NCBI GenBank assembly: GCA_965205275.1
Contig: CBDBGX010000001.1
Coordinates: 1-64,000 of the forward strand
Direction of reading: 5' to 3'
From: WTFY01 sp965205275
Lineage (GTDB): Bacteria; Pseudomonadota; Gammaproteobacteria; UBA4575
Length of the DNA: 64,000 bases
This document shows positions 25,336 through 34,206 of the stretch, one piece after another. The translations under genes and the position numbers were made by a program. The stretch's first letter is position 1. The number at the start of each line of letters is the position of its first letter. The notes below the pieces were generated by a model, which saw nothing but the letters and a program-made list of their open reading frames with translations, was not told the origin of the DNA and did no database searches.

Positions 25336-26652
25336 ATGCAGAAGCTCCTGATTGCAAACCGGGGTGAGATTGCCCTCCGGGTGATCCGAACCTGTAAAGA
25401 GATGGGTATTGCGACGGTTGCACCCTATGCCAGGGTTGATAAAGACCTGCTTCATCTTCGATATGCAGATGAAACTATCTGTATCAGTGAAGTTGATTAT
25501 CTGAGCCGTGAAAGCTTCATTTCTGCTGCTCTTGTATCCGGTTGTGACATGGTGCATCCCGGATACGGTTTTCTTTCCGAAGATTCCATGTTTTGCCGTA
25601 TGGTGGAACAGAATGACCTTATGTTCATTGGCCCTACTGAGGATCAGATTGCTTCCATGGGTAACAAGGCTAATGCCCGTGCAAAATTGAATACGCTGGG
25701 CTTACAGTCTGTACCTGGTTCATGTGAGGCTGTTTCGAGTCTAAAGGATGCGTTGAATATTGCTCGCGAAGTGGGTTTCCCGGCATTGATCAAGGCTGCT
25801 TTTGGTGGTGGTGGTCGCGGTATTCGTGTTGTTGAAGATGAATCATCCTGTACCGTCGCATTCGCAGAGGCACAATCGGAGGCTTCGTCTGTTTTTGGTG
25901 ACGGTACCGTCTACATTGAGAAGTTCCTGGACAATGCCAGGCACATAGAAGTGCAGGTTCTGGGTGATGGTCATGGTGAGGCAATTCACCTGGGTACCCG
26001 TGAATGTTCAATTCAGAGGCGCCAGCAGAAAGTTATTGAGGAAGCACCCGCACCTAATATTCCACGGCAGTTGCTGGATAATCTGTGTGACCTGGCAGTA
26101 TCTGCGGTCAGGAAAATGAAATACCGCAATGCCGGAACCCTTGAGTTTCTATATCAGGATGGTGAATTTTATTTCCTCGAAATGAATACCAGGATTCAGG
26201 TGGAACACGCGATATCGGAGATGATCACTGGTGTAGATATTGTCCGCCTGCAGATAGAAACTGCCGTTTTGGATCGTCTGACGCTTACTCAGGCGGATGT
26301 GATCTTTAGTGGATGTGCAATAGAGTGTCGGCTCAATGCGGAAGACGATGAATATCGCCCATGCCCCGGGGTGGTATCCAACATAAACTTCCCGGCAGGA
26401 CCGGGTGTAAGGGTGGATTCACATCTGTACAATGGTTACAGGATTCCACATCAGTTTGATTCTCTTATAGCCAAACTTGTTGCTTTGGATACAGACCGTG
26501 ACAGGACAGTGCAAAAAATGCGACGAATGATGGACGAATTATCCATCGAAGGTGTCGATACCAACAGGAATAACCTGATAAAGGTAATCTCCAGTGACCA
26601 ATTTCGCAAGGGAGATGTGCACACTGGTTTTCTCGATCAGTTGAAGAGGTGA
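25336..26652 (+). CDS. accC: Biotin carboxylase subunit of acetyl-CoA carboxylase
   Basis: AccC carboxylates biotin on AccB with ATP and bicarbonate. It is an ATP-grasp enzyme of 438 residues: IANRGEIALRVIRTCKEMG, HPGYGFLSED, ALIKAAFGGGGRGIRVVED (ATP lid), FYFLEMNTRIQVEH (Mg ligands and catalytic Glu/Arg). Some normally fixed stretches differ: QRRQQK replaces QRRHQK (the position of E. coli His236), VEHAISEM replaces VEHPVTEM, and the N-terminal region reads VAPYARVDKD. The frame is intact, and the genetic position accB-accC-prmA is canonical. Confidence 0.94.
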   Translation: MQKLLIANRGEIALRVIRTCKEMGIATVAPYARVDKDLLHLRYADETICISEVDYLSRESFISAALVSGCDMVHPGYGFLSEDSMFCRMVEQNDLMFIGPTEDQIASMGNKANARAKLNTLGLQSVPGSCEAVSSLKDALNIAREVGFPALIKAAFGGGGRGIRVVEDESSCTVAFAEAQSEASSVFGDGTVYIEKFLDNARHIEVQVLGDGHGEAIHLGTRECSIQRRQQKVIEEAPAPNIPRQLLDNLCDLAVSAVRKMKYRNAGTLEFLYQDGEFYFLEMNTRIQVEHAISEMITGVDIVRLQIETAVLDRLTLTQADVIFSGCAIECRLNAEDDEYRPCPGVVSNINFPAGPGVRVDSHLYNGYRIPHQFDSLIAKLVALDTDRDRTVQKMRRMMDELSIEGVDTNRNNLIKVISSDQFRKGDVHTGFLDQLKR

Positions 26653-26656
26653 TCGA

Positions 26657-27577
26657 TTGCTTTGGAGGAATGTTGCGGCAACAGCGCCTCAAAAGGCGAT
26701 TGATAAGCTCGAACAGTGTTTTTGGTCTATGGGTGCCGTTTCTGTAACGGTAATGGATGCGGGTGATGATCCATTGTACGAGCCGGGTTTGGAAGAAATA
26801 CCGTTGTGGAAAGAAGTTCAGGTTGTTGGCCTGTTCGAAGATGGTGTCAATCTGATCGCTCTTGAGCAGGAGATCAATTGCCTGGGATACAGGTTGCTGC
26901 ACACTGAAGAAATTGCTGATCGTCAGTGGGAGAGGGAATGGTTGCAACATTTCCAGCCTGTGAAATTTGGTCGACGATTGTGGGTTTGTCCTCATGAACT
27001 CGACATATCTGAAAAAAACGCGGTTATAATTAAACTGGACCCCGGACTGGCGTTCGGTACAGGAACTCATGCCACCACCAGACTCTGTCTGGAATGGCTG
27101 GATGCATCTGATATGGGGAAAAAGAGTGTGCTTGATTTTGGCTGTGGCTCTGGAATTCTCAGCATAGCCGCGTGTCTGCTCGGGGCTGAGCATGTGGTGG
27201 CTGTTGATCATGATCCACAGGCCCTGGCGGCAACGCGTGAAAACGCGGCTCACAATGATGTCCTTGGGAAATTAACCATTGCCAAACCGGAAAAAGTCCT
27301 GCAACCGGCTTTTGATGTTGTTCTGGCCAATATTCTTGCACAACCATTGATTGATTTAAGTCACACACTGACGAGGTTATTGCGACCTTCAGGTGATCTG
27401 GTTCTGTCGGGTATTAAGGTGGACCAAGGCGACAGGGTTAAAGAAGCTTACCGGATGTTGCCCATGTCAACGGAAGTAACTTTGGATGGATGGCTGATGC
27501 AGCACTATTCCGGCCATGAGTCGTCAAATCCTGATTCTGTCCTGTACGCGCCTGAACCTGACTGTCCGTCATGTTGA
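26657..27577 (+). CDS. prmA: Ribosomal protein L11 methyltransferase
   Basis: PrmA trimethylates L11. The 306-residue product starts at TTG 26657, supported by GAGGTG upstream and alignment of the N terminus with known PrmA (AVSVTVMDAGDDPLYEPG). SAM-binding motifs: LAFGTGTHATTRLCLEWL, VLDFGCGSGILSIAA, VVAVDHDPQALAATRENA and FDVVLANILAQPLI (the NxLA catalytic loop). It is 4 bp after accC in the aroQ-accBC-prmA block. Confidence 0.93.
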   Translation: MLWRNVAATAPQKAIDKLEQCFWSMGAVSVTVMDAGDDPLYEPGLEEIPLWKEVQVVGLFEDGVNLIALEQEINCLGYRLLHTEEIADRQWEREWLQHFQPVKFGRRLWVCPHELDISEKNAVIIKLDPGLAFGTGTHATTRLCLEWLDASDMGKKSVLDFGCGSGILSIAACLLGAEHVVAVDHDPQALAATRENAAHNDVLGKLTIAKPEKVLQPAFDVVLANILAQPLIDLSHTLTRLLRPSGDLVLSGIKVDQGDRVKEAYRMLPMSTEVTLDGWLMQHYSGHESSNPDSVLYAPEPDCPSC

Positions 27578-27605
27578 TTGTCCATTCATCCATCAGGAAT
27601 TTCAG

Positions 27606-28625
27606 ATGAACACAGGGAAGATTACTCGCTGTCCCCAGTGCAATACCTCATTCCGGATCTCCGAAGAGCAATTACAGATAGCTGAAGGTACGGTACGGTG
27701 TGGCTCCTGTCTGACCGTTTTTCAGGCTGAGAGTTATATGCAGGATCAGAGCAGTCCACAGAATCAAGTCAGTAAGCAGGATCAAGACAGTCCACAGATA
27801 CAAGGCAGCCAGAACGTCCCAGGTAGTCCTCAAATACAAGGCAGCCAGCAAGATCAAGGTGTCCCACAGGGTCAGAGTGGTCTATCGGCTCAGGATATGT
27901 CCGATCAGGATCCTTACGGAAATATGCAGGCGCAACAGCGTAATGACATATCTGATCAGAGGGATTCGACATTGTCTTCCGGGGATCATCGGCAGGCAAT
28001 TCCCCGACAACCAGTAAACCAGAGTAGACAGTTGCAAGTTGACCCTTTGCAATACTCTGATGAGAGCACTTCGGAGACATTCGTTCAGACAGAAAATACT
28101 GCCGGAGAAACTGCGATTGAGAGCAGCGAGCCCAGGTCCCGTAATATTTTTTTACGGATTGTTGGTATTTTGCTGCTCCTTTTACTGGGTATAGCCCAAT
28201 ACGGCTGGTTCAACTTTGATCAAATCGTCATGGATGATCGATTTCGGTCTTACTTCCTTGAAGCTTGTCAATACCTGGAATGTTCGTTACCGGACTACAA
28301 TAATCCACAGGCACTGACTACAGAGAACCTGCAGGTCAGTAGCCATCCCTATATTTCCGATGCACTGATAGTCGATGCGATGGTACGGAATTCGGCGCAA
28401 TTCAAACAGCGATTCCCGTCAGTCAAGCTTCAATTCCGGAACAGGAACGGTGGTCTGGTGGCATCCAGAATATTTACTATCGATGAATATCTTGGAAGCA
28501 AATTGAGGGACATCGAGTATATCCCCCCCAATACAGAGGTGAGATTTGCCATGGAAATTCTGGATCCAGGCAGCGAGGTTATTGAGTATGAAATGTCTGT
28601 TGTAGTTCCTGGCGCTGGAGACTGA
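27606..28625 (+). CDS. Zinc-ribbon and DUF3426 domain membrane protein
   Basis: From ATG 27606 the 339-residue protein has an MJ0042-type zinc ribbon at the N terminus (RCPQCNTSFRISEEQL...VRCGSCLTVF, two CxxC). A Gln/Ser/Pro/Asp-rich repetitive linker (about 48-150) carries recurring SPQIQGSQ units. A transmembrane helix follows (IFLRIVGILLLLLLGIAQYG) and then a DUF3426 domain (RSYFLEACQYLECSLPDYNN...FPSVKLQFRNRNGG). Its function is unknown; homologues follow prmA across gammaproteobacteria. In most of them dusB and fis come next, but here purH does. Confidence 0.85.
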   Translation: MNTGKITRCPQCNTSFRISEEQLQIAEGTVRCGSCLTVFQAESYMQDQSSPQNQVSKQDQDSPQIQGSQNVPGSPQIQGSQQDQGVPQGQSGLSAQDMSDQDPYGNMQAQQRNDISDQRDSTLSSGDHRQAIPRQPVNQSRQLQVDPLQYSDESTSETFVQTENTAGETAIESSEPRSRNIFLRIVGILLLLLLGIAQYGWFNFDQIVMDDRFRSYFLEACQYLECSLPDYNNPQALTTENLQVSSHPYISDALIVDAMVRNSAQFKQRFPSVKLQFRNRNGGLVASRIFTIDEYLGSKLRDIEYIPPNTEVRFAMEILDPGSEVIEYEMSVVVPGAGD

Positions 28626-28708
28626 ATGCTGCCCTGTGATACCGTGAAATTTCGTTTCCAATCAAGCCCGGATAAATTGTATTAACCGGTTGTTTCGGAG
28701 AAGTGCTC

Positions 28709-30313
28709 GTGACCAGTGTCAGAATCAACAATGCTTTGATAAGCGTATCGGATAAATCAGGATTATTGAAAATTGCCGAAGGACTGGCGGCATTGGATGT
28801 ACATCTCATGTCTACCGGGGGTACCTGGCAGTACCTGATGGACAATGGGTTGGAAGTTCAGGAAGTTGCCGACTATACCGGTTCGCCGGAAATGATGGAT
28901 GGAAGGGTAAAAACGCTTCATCCAAAAATTCATGGGGGATTACTCGGCAGACGTGGTCAGGATGATGAGGTCATGCGTTCCCGTAAGGTCAGCCCGATTG
29001 ATTTACTCATAGTCAACCTGTATCCGTTTGAACAAACAGTGGCGGACCCTGGGTCCACATTGTCCGATGCAATTGAGAATATCGATATTGGCGGACCTGC
29101 CATGCTTCGGTCCGCGGCAAAAAACATGGAAAGTGTCGCAGTGATCGTAGATGTTAATGACTATGAACCCGTTCTGGATGAATTAAACGCCAATGGTGGC
29201 GCGCTGGGTAAGGAAACCCGCTTTCAGCTTGGGGTGAAAGCCTTTGAACATGTTGCCCGTTACGATGCGGCGATTGCCAATTATCTTGGGGCAATTACAG
29301 AAAATGGCAGAACCAGATTCCCTTCGACCTATACCATGCATCTTCAAAAGCTCGGAGAGATGCGATATGGAGAAAACCCGCATCAGCAGGCTGCTTTTTA
29401 TATAGAGCCTTCAGCAGCTGGTAAAGAGCCTTCAGCCGGTAAAGAGCCTTCAGCCGGTAACCATGTTGCTAACGCAAAGCAGCTTCAGGGGAAGGCACTG
29501 TCATATAACAATGTGGTTGATACAGATGCGGCGCTTAATTGCGTCAAAGCCTTTAGCGCGCCAGCCTGTGTCATCGTCAAACATGCCAATCCCTGTGGAG
29601 CAGCAGAATCTGAAGACGTCCATCAGGCCTACCAGAAAGCATTTGAAACAGACCCGACATCGGCCTTTGGCGGGATTCTGGCGTTTAACAGAGAAGTGGA
29701 CAGTGCGCTTGCAGCGGATATTGTGGAACGACAATTTGTAGAGGTTGTCATTGCTCCCGGATACGCTGTAGAGGCGCTAACCGCCTTTGCCACAAAGAAA
29801 AACGTGCGGTTACTGGTTTGTGGCAGTTTCAATCCGGACAGTGAAGACAATCTGGATTTCAAACGCGTTGGCGGCGGGGTGTTATTGCAAACCCGGGATA
29901 CGTCTTTATACGAGGAGACAGACCTGCAGGTAGTTTCAAAGAGAGCGCCAACGGATGCAGAGATGAATGATTTGTTGTTTGCCTGGAAGGTGGCAAAACA
30001 CGTTAAATCCAATGCCATCGTATATGCCCGTGACTGCCGGACTATCGGTGTGGGTGCGGGTCAGATGAGCCGGGTCTACAGTGCACGGATTGCAGCGATC
30101 AAAGCTGATGATGAGGGTTTACAGATTGCGGGGTCCGTTATGGCTTCAGATGCTTTTTTCCCTTTCCGGGACAGCATTGATACAGCCGCGGAAGCTGGTA
30201 TCACAGCAGTGATTCAACCGGGGGGCTCGATTAATGATGATGAAGTCATCAAAGCGGCAGATGAAAATGAAATGGCGATGATATTGACCGGTATGCGCCA
30301 TTTCAGGCACTGA
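28709..30313 (+). CDS. purH: Bifunctional AICAR formyltransferase/IMP cyclohydrolase
   Basis: PurH catalyses the last two steps of IMP synthesis. The N-terminal MGS-like cyclohydrolase domain (NNALISVSDKSGL, STGGTWQYLMDNG, GSPEMMDGRVKTLHPKIHGGLL) is followed by the formyltransferase domain from about residue 200 (RYGENPHQQAAFY, QGKALSYNN, VKHANPCG, FPFRDSID). A GTG at 28709, eight bases after CGGAG, is chosen; GTG 28703 is also in frame. Between QQAAFYIE and QLQGKALSYNN there is an insertion of about 13 residues made of the KEPSAG repeat, absent from E. coli PurH. The reading frame is kept. Confidence 0.95.
   Translation: MTSVRINNALISVSDKSGLLKIAEGLAALDVHLMSTGGTWQYLMDNGLEVQEVADYTGSPEMMDGRVKTLHPKIHGGLLGRRGQDDEVMRSRKVSPIDLLIVNLYPFEQTVADPGSTLSDAIENIDIGGPAMLRSAAKNMESVAVIVDVNDYEPVLDELNANGGALGKETRFQLGVKAFEHVARYDAAIANYLGAITENGRTRFPSTYTMHLQKLGEMRYGENPHQQAAFYIEPSAAGKEPSAGKEPSAGNHVANAKQLQGKALSYNNVVDTDAALNCVKAFSAPACVIVKHANPCGAAESEDVHQAYQKAFETDPTSAFGGILAFNREVDSALAADIVERQFVEVVIAPGYAVEALTAFATKKNVRLLVCGSFNPDSEDNLDFKRVGGGVLLQTRDTSLYEETDLQVVSKRAPTDAEMNDLLFAWKVAKHVKSNAIVYARDCRTIGVGAGQMSRVYSARIAAIKADDEGLQIAGSVMASDAFFPFRDSIDTAAEAGITAVIQPGGSINDDEVIKAADENEMAMILTGMRHFRH
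29405..29461 (+). repeat. Three tandem GAGCCTTCAGC units inside purH
   Basis: The units are 21, 18 and 18 bases long: GAGCCTTCAGCAGCTGGTAAA, then GAGCCTTCAGCCGGTAAA, then GAGCCTTCAGCCGGTAAC. They encode EPSAAGK, EPSAGK and EPSAGN, all in frame. The core matches the dispersed repeat at 4418, 12053, 12137, 41958 and 42684. They sit in a surface-loop position of the formyltransferase domain. Confidence 0.85.
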
Positions 30314-30329
30314 GCATCAGGAAGAAAAG

Positions 30330-31616
30330 ATGAAAGTAATGGTGACTGGCAGTGGTGGACGTGAACATGCCCTTGCCTGGCGGGTTATCCAATCTTCTAC
30401 GGTTGAGAAGGTTTTCGTGGTACCCGGTAATGCCGGTACTGCATTGGATGAAGGTATCGAAAACGTTGATATCGACGTTATGGACATTGCAGGCCAGATA
30501 TCCTTTGCAGGAACCAATGGAATTGATCTCACCATTATCGGTCCTGAAGCGCCACTGGTTGCCGGTGCTGTAGACCAGTTTACTGCTGCGGGACTTCGAT
30601 GTTTTGGACCCGGAAAATCTGCCGCGCAGTTGGAAGGATCCAAGAGTTTTACCAAGAATTTCCTTAAAAAATATGATATTCCGACGGCTGCCTATGGCAG
30701 TTTTGATGATGTTGAACGAGCTGTTGACTATGCACGAACAATGGATTTACCCCAGGTCATCAAGGCCGATGGTCTGGCTGCCGGGAAGGGAGTAGTCATT
30801 GCACATAGCCATACAGAGGCGGAAAAAACCATTCGTGACATGTTGACGGGCAACCGGTTCGGAGAAGCGGGTTCCAGAGTGGTTATCGAAGAGTTCCTGC
30901 ACGGCGAAGAAGCAAGTTTCATCGTCATTGCGGACGGTACCCGATTTATTCCGTTTGCGTCATCCCAGGATCACAAGGCAATCCGGGATGGGGACAAGGG
31001 TCCGAACACGGGTGGTATGGGAGCGTACTCACCGGCGCCCGTCGTGACCGATGCAGTACATGAGCGAATCGTCAACAGGATCATACAGCCGACGATCGAT
31101 GGAATGCGCATGGAAGGTCATCCGTATACCGGCTTCCTGTATGCCGGTCTCATGATCGACGATGCAGGTAACCCATTTGTCATTGAATACAATTGCCGGT
31201 TCGGAGATCCAGAGACCCAGCCGGTGATGTTGAGGATGCAATCTGATCTGGCAGAGCTGTGTAATCACGCCATTGATGGTCAGTTGGAAGGACAGCGGAT
31301 AACGTTTGTACCGGAAGCGGCATTGACGGTGGTGATGGCGGCAGGGGGATACCCGGATGACTATGACAGGGGTGATGTCATTGAAGGTCTTGAGGGCGTT
31401 GTAAATGGCAAGGTTTTTCATGCCGGTACCAGACTTGAGAACGGCAAGGTTGTTACCAATGGAGGACGGGTACTGGGAGTGACATCAATGGGCGGAACGG
31501 TCAGTGAAGCTCAACGAAGAGCTTATGGAATAGTCGAGCAGATTCAATTCAGGGGTCGGTATTGTCGCACGGACATTGGCTATCGGGCCATAGAGAGAGA
31601 ATCCGGACTGACGTAG
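30330..31616 (+). CDS. purD: Phosphoribosylamine-glycine ligase
   Basis: PurD joins phosphoribosylamine and glycine using ATP. The 428-residue ATP-grasp enzyme shows GSGGREHALAWRV at the N terminus, VFVVPGNAGTA, TIIGPEAPLVAG, KADGLAAGKGVVIA, SQDHKAIRDGDKGPNTGGMGAYSPAP and CRFGDPETQPVMLRM. It follows purH by 16 bp with GGAAGAAAAG before the ATG, so purHD is an operon. It is convergent with the pteridine reductase gene 8 bp downstream. Confidence 0.96.
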   Translation: MKVMVTGSGGREHALAWRVIQSSTVEKVFVVPGNAGTALDEGIENVDIDVMDIAGQISFAGTNGIDLTIIGPEAPLVAGAVDQFTAAGLRCFGPGKSAAQLEGSKSFTKNFLKKYDIPTAAYGSFDDVERAVDYARTMDLPQVIKADGLAAGKGVVIAHSHTEAEKTIRDMLTGNRFGEAGSRVVIEEFLHGEEASFIVIADGTRFIPFASSQDHKAIRDGDKGPNTGGMGAYSPAPVVTDAVHERIVNRIIQPTIDGMRMEGHPYTGFLYAGLMIDDAGNPFVIEYNCRFGDPETQPVMLRMQSDLAELCNHAIDGQLEGQRITFVPEAALTVVMAAGGYPDDYDRGDVIEGLEGVVNGKVFHAGTRLENGKVVTNGGRVLGVTSMGGTVSEAQRRAYGIVEQIQFRGRYCRTDIGYRAIERESGLT

Positions 31617-31624
31617 AGCAAGGG

Positions 31625-32353
31625 TTAGGTGAGGGACCTGCCACCGTCAACAGTGATTATCTGCCCGTTTATGTATGGGGCGTCCTCCGCAAGGAACAAA
31701 GCGGTGCGAGCAACATCTTCAGGATTCCCCGCCCGTTTTAAAGGCACTTTTTTGAGGATTTTGGTCTTTACCTCTTCCGATAAATCTGCAGGCCAAAGTA
31801 CGGCGCCGGGCGCGATACCGTTAACCCGGACACCCGGTGCGAGTTCAAGTGCAAGGCTCCGGGTCAGCATGATGATACCGGCTTTTGCAATACTGTATAA
31901 CGAGTAGTTTTTAAGTGGCTTTATCCCGTGGATGTCAGCTATGTTGATGATACAACCTGATGTTCCGGTCAGTGCCGCCGCGAAACACTGGCTCAGAAAA
32001 AACGGCGCTTTGAGATTTGATCCAACAATATTCTGCCAGTCCTGATCGACAGCTTCTCCTGTCGGAGTCGGGTAGAAGGCGGATGCGTTATTGACCAGTA
32101 CATCGAGTCGACCCTGAAAAGACATGCAGTGTTCTGCGATTGAATTCCAGTCCTGGATATTGACCAGGTCGCATTGGAATAGTGATACGGAATTCTGCCT
32201 GGCAGAAAGCAGTTCCCGGTACAGGTTTTCTGCTTCTGATACCGAACGATGATAATGCAGAATAACGTGGTAGCCTGCGTTGTGAAAGAACCTGACGAGT
32301 TGAGCACCAACCCGTTTGGCGCCACCGGTGATTAAAACGACTTTATCGGTCAT
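31625..32353 (-). CDS. SDR-family pteridine (dihydromonapterin/dihydrofolate) reductase, FolM-like
   Basis: The 242-residue short-chain dehydrogenase has the variant cofactor motif VLITGGAKRVGAQLVRFF (TGxxxRxG, typical of PTR1/FolM), NNASAFYPTPTG (NNAS), an active-site YSLYSIAKAG with Tyr-x-x-x-Lys, and a C-terminal INGQIITVDGGRSL. The catalytic Ser position is occupied by DIHGIK, as in pteridine reductases with Asp there. It probably reduces dihydromonapterin or dihydrobiopterin with NADPH. It overlaps the cca stop by four bases, so the pair is co-translated. Confidence 0.82.
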   Translation of the reverse strand: MTDKVVLITGGAKRVGAQLVRFFHNAGYHVILHYHRSVSEAENLYRELLSARQNSVSLFQCDLVNIQDWNSIAEHCMSFQGRLDVLVNNASAFYPTPTGEAVDQDWQNIVGSNLKAPFFLSQCFAAALTGTSGCIINIADIHGIKPLKNYSLYSIAKAGIIMLTRSLALELAPGVRVNGIAPGAVLWPADLSEEVKTKILKKVPLKRAGNPEDVARTALFLAEDAPYINGQIITVDGGRSLT

Positions 32354-33429
32354 CGCAGGTTTTCGATTCGCTGTATTTGTTTCAATTTAATGGCTTCACC
32401 AAGTTCTGGTCCACTGATTTCGGTTGAGATTTCTCCCGCAGATACCTGCCTTGCCGCATCAAGATATCCGGGCCATGGGTCCGGATTGACGACTTTTTCA
32501 CCACGGCTCTGTGCAAATTGAGTGAGGAGCAGACAGAGAGTGCAGAACCGCTCATGCCGTCGGAAGGCATCCATGTCGTACAGGGATTCAAGTATGTCCA
32601 GGCTTGTCAAATTGATCACATTGGACCAGGTTTTGTGAAATCTTGAGATCAGGGAAGCCATTTCCCGGAACTTTCCCGGAACTCTTAACCTTTGAGACAA
32701 TTGATTGATCTGTAGGGGAGGGAGATTTGCAATCAGTATAACAAAGGCGTGAAAAGCATCGTTATCGGACTGCCATTTTTCCAATCTGTCAATGTGAACA
32801 GAGGTCAATTCCGGCCACAGTTCTGCGTCTGCCCGGATATCACTGAGAACGATAAAGTATACATGCGGCGAATCGGTTGCCAGTGCCTTCCCGGTTTCAA
32901 TAAAAATCCGTTCCGGCGCCAACTGTGCAAGGTCACCCCGTGCCACCATGTTCGACATCAGATTGCGTGTATCTTCGTGAATGCTGAAACCCGGAAATCG
33001 TGCAGAAAATCGGGCGACACGGAGAATTCTCAAAGGATCATCGCTGAAAGCAGGGGAAACATGACGCAGAATGCCCGCGGCCAGATCTTCCTGACCATGA
33101 TACGGGTCGATAATTCGGCCATTGTTATCCTGGGCAATGGCATTAATAGTGAGGTCCCTTCGGTACAGATCATCTTCCAGAGTAACCGAGGACCCGGTCT
33201 CCGTTTCAAACCCCTGATGACCTTCGGCTGTTTTTCTTTCGATTCTTGCAAGTGCATATTCTTCCCTGCTTCCCGGATGCAGGAACACGGGGAAATCACT
33301 GCCGACCTGTCGGTATCCGAGCTTTTTCAATTCCTCAGCACTACTGCCTGTGACTACCCAGTCTTTTTCTGTAACCTGCAATCCCAGCAGTTGGTCGCGG
33401 ACCGCGCCGCCAACCAGATAGGTTTTCAT
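32350..33429 (-). CDS. cca: CCA tRNA nucleotidyltransferase
   Basis: Cca adds or repairs the 3' CCA of tRNAs. The 359-residue class II enzyme shows TYLVGGAVRDQLLG, EKDWVVTGSS, the catalytic region YALARIERK, RRDLTINAIAQDNNGRIIDPYHGQEDL and DDPLRILRVARFSARF. No HD phosphohydrolase domain is evident: the C-terminal half lacks an HD motif, and the protein is shorter than E. coli Cca (412). It is first in the cca-pteridine reductase pair. Confidence 0.93.
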   Translation of the reverse strand: MKTYLVGGAVRDQLLGLQVTEKDWVVTGSSAEELKKLGYRQVGSDFPVFLHPGSREEYALARIERKTAEGHQGFETETGSSVTLEDDLYRRDLTINAIAQDNNGRIIDPYHGQEDLAAGILRHVSPAFSDDPLRILRVARFSARFPGFSIHEDTRNLMSNMVARGDLAQLAPERIFIETGKALATDSPHVYFIVLSDIRADAELWPELTSVHIDRLEKWQSDNDAFHAFVILIANLPPLQINQLSQRLRVPGKFREMASLISRFHKTWSNVINLTSLDILESLYDMDAFRRHERFCTLCLLLTQFAQSRGEKVVNPDPWPGYLDAARQVSAGEISTEISGPELGEAIKLKQIQRIENLR

Positions 33430-33485
33430 AAGTGTCCGGTATAGAAGTTCTGCAACGTTTTGGATGGCCTGTTCATTAAAGGGAT

Positions 33486-34205
33486 TTAAGGTGAATAATT
33501 CATCGCCTGATCAAAGCTCATATCCAGCCCCTCCACCAGCCGTTTCCTGGTTGCCCGGTAGGCATCCGGATCGATTTCTGCCAGTGCCATCAATTGCTCA
33601 CGAGCACTGCGTCGAAGATCAACTCCCGAAGGATAAATTCTATGGATCAATCCAGCAGAATGAGCTTGTTCGGCATTCATGGTTTCACCCAGATAACAAA
33701 TTGGTGTCACCATGGACTGATTCAACTGCCTGACCAGTTTATAAGACCATCCTTCTGCTGCCCACATGGCACGATGAATTCTCGGATCACCATAGTTAAG
33801 ATCATTTGCAGCCAGACGAAAATCACAACTGAGACTGTAATCAAAGCCTGACCCCAGAGTATGACCATGCATCAGCGCCACAGTGGCTTTACTCAAATTG
33901 CGAATGACGGCAGCGGCGTCAAGCAGCACCACCGGGCCACTGCCAATATCGAGGTCCACGTTTCGTTTACGCATTGCCTCCGATCTTCCTTTACCGGCAT
34001 TCAAATCATCACCGGCACAAAAGGCTCGCCCTTCCCCGGAAAAAGCAATCACACGAATATCTGGATTCGCTTCCGCTCTTTCCAGTTCTTTAATGATCCT
34101 CTCATGCTGGGCCAGATCAATAGCATTTAAGCGCCCGGGACGGTTAAAGCGCAAATGACGAACAGGACCGTCATCGGATACCAGCAATTCATTACTCTCA
34201 TTCAT
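33486..34205 (-). CDS. Enoyl-CoA hydratase/isomerase family protein, possibly C-terminally truncated
   Basis: The 239-residue crotonase-fold protein shows FNRPGRLNAID, FSGEGRAFCAGDDLNA (oxyanion-hole loop), MHGHTLGSGFDYSLSCDFRLAAND and NYGDPRIHRAM. The two catalytic Glu positions of true hydratases are not obvious. It ends at LDMSFDQAMNYSP, whereas its neighbour continues about 27 residues past the equivalent LDMSFDASMTHC. The usual C-terminal segment for acyl-CoA binding is therefore missing. It starts 1 bp after the broken paralogue stop on the same strand. Confidence 0.78.
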   Translation of the reverse strand: MNESNELLVSDDGPVRHLRFNRPGRLNAIDLAQHERIIKELERAEANPDIRVIAFSGEGRAFCAGDDLNAGKGRSEAMRKRNVDLDIGSGPVVLLDAAAVIRNLSKATVALMHGHTLGSGFDYSLSCDFRLAANDLNYGDPRIHRAMWAAEGWSYKLVRQLNQSMVTPICYLGETMNAEQAHSAGLIHRIYPSGVDLRRSAREQLMALAEIDPDAYRATRKRLVEGLDMSFDQAMNYSP

Positions 34206-34206
34206 G

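Noticed and set aside
26465..27253. 262-codon minus-strand frame opposite accC/prmA
   Set aside because: It is fully antisense to accC and prmA, which have strong family motifs; the translated protein has no motif and a His/Arg-rich antisense composition.
32749..33444. 231-codon plus-strand frame opposite cca
   Set aside because: Antisense to well-conserved nucleotidyltransferase motifs.
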